Below are positions 41,056 to 43,263 of a DNA stretch of 43,263 nucleotides, in pieces. The stretch spans positions 524,831 through 568,093 of the forward strand of contig NZ_RJSE01000009.1 of NCBI RefSeq assembly GCF_003725695.1, in the 5' to 3' direction. A program made the position numbers and the translations under genes. This stretch comes from Nocardioides marmoriginsengisoli. Lineage in GTDB: Bacteria; Actinomycetota; Actinomycetes; Propionibacteriales; Nocardioidaceae. The notes beneath the pieces are model-generated. The model had not been told where the DNA came from. It worked only from the letters and a program-made list of their open reading frames with translations, and made no database searches. Position 1 is the first letter of the stretch, and the number at the start of each line of letters is the position of its first letter.

Positions 41056-41883
41056 ATGAAGCTCGCCGCCGTACAACTCCGCGCCTCCGACGACCGCGCG
41101 GAGACCATCGGACGCGCCGAGGCGCTGATCGACGACGCCGCGGCCCAGGGCACCCGGATGCTGCTGCTCCCGGAGATGTTCGCGGTCCCGTTCGTCCAGC
41201 CCGAGCCGGACCCGGAGTACTTCGTGCACGCCGAGACGCTCGACGGCCCGTCGAACACGATGGCCCAGGAGGCGTCCCGGCGGCACCAGATGACGGTGGT
41301 CTCCTCGATCTTCGAGGCCAGCGCGGTGCCCGGGGTCTACCACAACACCGCCTGCACGTACGTCGGCGGCGAGCTGCGCTCGGTCTACCGCAAGTCGCAC
41401 CTGCCGTTCTCCAACGGGTTCCCGGAGAAGTTCTACTTCCGTCCCGGCGAGACCGAGCCGGAGGTCGTGCAGACGCCGGACGGCGGCATCGGCACGATCA
41501 TCTGCTACGAGCGGCACTTCCCGGAGCTGGGCCGCGTCGTCGCGCTGCGCGGCGGCTCGGTGCTCTGCGTGCCGGTCGCCTCGGCGAGCGCGCCGATGAA
41601 GGAGGTCTTCCAGCTCGAGCTCCGTGCGCACGCGGTCTTCAACGGTCTCTTCGTGATCTGCGCGAACCGGTTCGGGGTCGAGGGCAGCAAGGAGTACTTC
41701 GGGCTCTCCGCGGTCTACGGTCCGAACGGTGACGTGCTCGCGCAGGCTCCCGACGACCAGGACGGGCTCGCGATCGCCGACGTCGACCTGGCCGAGGTGG
41801 ACGCCGTACGCCGTCGTCGTCCGTTCCTCCGCGACCGCCGCCCCGAGCTGTACACCCGGTTGAGCTCGGCCCAGGTGCAGTGA
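41056..41883 (+). CDS. Nitrilase-superfamily C-N hydrolase 2
   Basis: A 275-aa hydrolase with Glu40 (LLLPEMF), Lys113 (YRKSHLP) and Cys150 (IICYERHFPE). It is shorter than C-N hydrolase 1 and only moderately similar to it, so it likely acts on a different amide, carbamoyl or formamide bond. GGAGG lies upstream of ATG 41056. Its stop overlaps the dehydrogenase start (TGATG). Confidence 0.88.
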   Translation: MKLAAVQLRASDDRAETIGRAEALIDDAAAQGTRMLLLPEMFAVPFVQPEPDPEYFVHAETLDGPSNTMAQEASRRHQMTVVSSIFEASAVPGVYHNTACTYVGGELRSVYRKSHLPFSNGFPEKFYFRPGETEPEVVQTPDGGIGTIICYERHFPELGRVVALRGGSVLCVPVASASAPMKEVFQLELRAHAVFNGLFVICANRFGVEGSKEYFGLSAVYGPNGDVLAQAPDDQDGLAIADVDLAEVDAVRRRRPFLRDRRPELYTRLSSAQVQ

Positions 41884-43163
41884 TGACCGTCGTCCAGGAG
41901 GCCGCCCAGGAGGTCGCCGAGGCGGCCGATCCGCTCGGCGACGCCCGCAGCCGGCTGCGGCAGGCGGTCGAGGCGCTCGGCTACGACCAGCACATGTTCG
42001 AGATGCTCGCCTCCCCGCGTCGCGAGATGACCGTCAGCATCCCGCTGCGTCGGGATGACGGCACCGTCGAGGTGCTCACCGGTCACCGGGTGCAGCACAA
42101 CCTGTCCCGGGGTCCGGCGAAGGGCGGTCTGCGGTACAGCCCGGACGTGGACCTGGACGAGGTCCGGGCGCTGGCGATGTGGATGACCTGGAAGTGCGCC
42201 CTGCTGGACGTCCCGTACGGCGGCGCCAAGGGCGGGGTCCGGATCGATCCGCGGAACTACTCGCCGGCCGAGCTGGAGCGGGTCACGCGTCGCTACACCA
42301 GCGAGATCATGCCGATCATCGGGCCGGAGCAGGACATCCCGGCGCCCGACGTGGGCACCGACGAGCAGACCATGGCGTGGATCATGGACTCGTTCTCGGT
42401 GAACTCCGGCCACACCGTGCTCGGTGTCGTCACCGGGAAGCCGATCTCGCTGGGCGGGTCGCTCGGCCGGGCGACGGCGACCTCCCGCGGTGTCGTGCAC
42501 GTGGCGCTGGCCGCGCTCGCCGACCGCGGCTTCGAGGCGACACGGTCGCGCGCCGCGATCCAGGGATTCGGCAAGGTCGGTCGCAGCGCGGCCGTCTTCC
42601 TCGCCGAGGCCGGGGTGCGGATCACCGCGATCTCCGACCAGTACGGCGGCATCCGCTCCGAGGACGGCCTGGACGTCGCGGCGCTGGAGGAGCACGTCGA
42701 CCGGACCGGCTCGGTCGTCGGCTTCCCCGGCTCCGAGCCGCTGGACGGCGAGCTGCTGGTCGAGTGCGACGTCGAGGTGCTGGTCCCGGCTGCGGTCGAG
42801 TGCGTGATCCGCGCGGACAACGCCGCGCGGGTAGTCGCACCGATCATCGTCGAGGGCGCCAACGGTCCGACGACGCCGGAGGCCGACCGGATCCTCGAGG
42901 AGCGCGGCCAGCTGGTCGTCCCCGACATCCTGGCGAACGCCGGCGGCGTGATCGTCTCCTACTTCGAGTGGGTCCAGGCGAACCAGGCCTACTGGTGGAG
43001 CGAGGTCGAGGTCGAGGAGCGACTGCGCGTGCGGATGCTGACCGCGTGGGAGCGGGTCAGTGCCTACGCGACGGGTCGAAGCATCTCGTTGCGCGCGGCT
43101 GCGACGCAGCTCGCCGTACAGACGGTCGCGCAGGCTCACAAGCAGCGCGGGCTGTACCCCTGA
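41883..43163 (+). CDS. Glu/Leu/Phe/Val dehydrogenase, probably glutamate dehydrogenase
   Basis: A 426-aa enzyme. Lys80 (GPAKGGLRY) and Lys104 (MTWKCAL) would bind substrate and Lys116 (PYGGAKGG) is catalytic; AIQGFGKVGRSAA is the NAD-binding motif. It interconverts glutamate with 2-oxoglutarate and ammonia. In the island it can capture or release the ammonia set free by the amidases and recycle the amino donor/acceptor of the aminotransferase. The ATG overlaps the amidase stop; a GTG one codon earlier is possible. Confidence 0.92.
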   Translation: MTVVQEAAQEVAEAADPLGDARSRLRQAVEALGYDQHMFEMLASPRREMTVSIPLRRDDGTVEVLTGHRVQHNLSRGPAKGGLRYSPDVDLDEVRALAMWMTWKCALLDVPYGGAKGGVRIDPRNYSPAELERVTRRYTSEIMPIIGPEQDIPAPDVGTDEQTMAWIMDSFSVNSGHTVLGVVTGKPISLGGSLGRATATSRGVVHVALAALADRGFEATRSRAAIQGFGKVGRSAAVFLAEAGVRITAISDQYGGIRSEDGLDVAALEEHVDRTGSVVGFPGSEPLDGELLVECDVEVLVPAAVECVIRADNAARVVAPIIVEGANGPTTPEADRILEERGQLVVPDILANAGGVIVSYFEWVQANQAYWWSEVEVEERLRVRMLTAWERVSAYATGRSISLRAAATQLAVQTVAQAHKQRGLYP

Positions 43164-43263
43164 TCGCCACCCCGCAACAGATCCGCCGTGCGCTGGTGCG
43201 TGCGGAGCGCGGTGCTGCGCTGGACCTCGATGAGGTGGTGGCGTTGTTGTCGGCGCGTGGTGG
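43160..43263 (+). CDS. FO synthase (FbiC/CofGH)-like, 5' fragment
   Basis: Only the first 34 or so codons are in the window. TPQQIRRALVRAERG followed by ALDLDEVVALLSARG resembles the N-terminal leader of actinobacterial FbiC (in M. tuberculosis, ALRRVLRRARDG and LNVDEAAIAMTARGDE). FbiC makes the F420 chromophore FO from tyrosine and a ribityl-pyrimidine. The radical-SAM domains lie beyond the edge, so identity is provisional. No ATG fits; CTG at 43160 overlapping the dehydrogenase stop, or GTG at the LVRAE position, are the candidates. Confidence 0.6.
   Translation, partial: MIATPQQIRRALVRAERGAALDLDEVVALLSARG

Noticed and set aside
43160-43263. Reading the last fragment as a 13E12/DUF222 repeat protein
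   Set aside because: The spacing of RRAL..A..G..LD.DE...LL.ARG fits the FbiC leader better. The fragment is short, so the call is kept provisional.

Overview
The window is high-GC actinobacterial DNA. Gene order and protein style fit Nocardioides or a close relative, but no rRNA is present to settle the genus. No insertion sequence, phage gene, CRISPR array or transfer boundary was seen, and no stretch over 300 bases lacks a gene.

Region 1 (1-10,300) is the conserved cell-envelope block found near the replication origin in actinobacteria. It holds a crgA-like gene, a DUF881 gene, a YibE/F transporter, and a leftward operon fhaA-fhaB-pstP-rodA-pbpA-pknB with overlapping or closely spaced genes, next to tRNA-Leu(CAG). 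It resembles the Mycobacterium tuberculosis Rv0011c-Rv0020c block, without pknA and with a YibE/F gene in place of trpG. The CrgA protein appears to be two CrgA units in tandem.

Region 2 (10,300-13,640) holds four loosely related genes: an AhpD-like protein, a UPF0324 (YeiH-type) membrane protein with a divergent LysR regulator, and an orphan alkylmercury-lyase-like protein.

Region 3 (13,700 to the window end) is a catabolic island of about 29.5 kb, and the main point of interest. Six of its transcription units start with the same operator: a 17-bp inverted repeat (consensus RGTTYRMYNANYGAACC) with a third half-site upstream, always in the same orientation to the gene. The obvious candidate regulator is the IclR protein encoded inside the island. 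The regulon comprises a complete five-part peptide-type ABC importer split over three loci; a dimethylglycine-dehydrogenase-like demethylase with PurU and FolD for one-carbon disposal; a GNAT-AAA+ ATPase fusion; a semialdehyde dehydrogenase; two luciferase-like (LLM) oxidoreductases; a dihydropyrimidinase-like cyclic amidohydrolase; two nitrilase-superfamily amidases; a DUF1185 protein; a class III aminotransferase; an NADPH:F420 reductase-like protein; a crotonyl-CoA-reductase-like MDR; a ThDP enzyme; a crotonase lacking one catalytic Glu; and glutamate dehydrogenase. The start of an fbiC-like F420 biosynthesis gene follows at the window edge. An ADP-forming acyl-CoA synthetase lies divergent from the ATPase genes.

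My inference is that the island imports and degrades an N-methylated nitrogen heterocycle or cyclic amide/ureide. An LLM enzyme, perhaps using F420, would act on the ring; the cyclic amidohydrolase and amidases would open and strip it; the N-methyl group would leave as methylene-tetrahydrofolate and then formate; and the amino-acid skeleton would go through transamination, oxidation and CoA chemistry to central metabolism. The substrate cannot be read from sequence.
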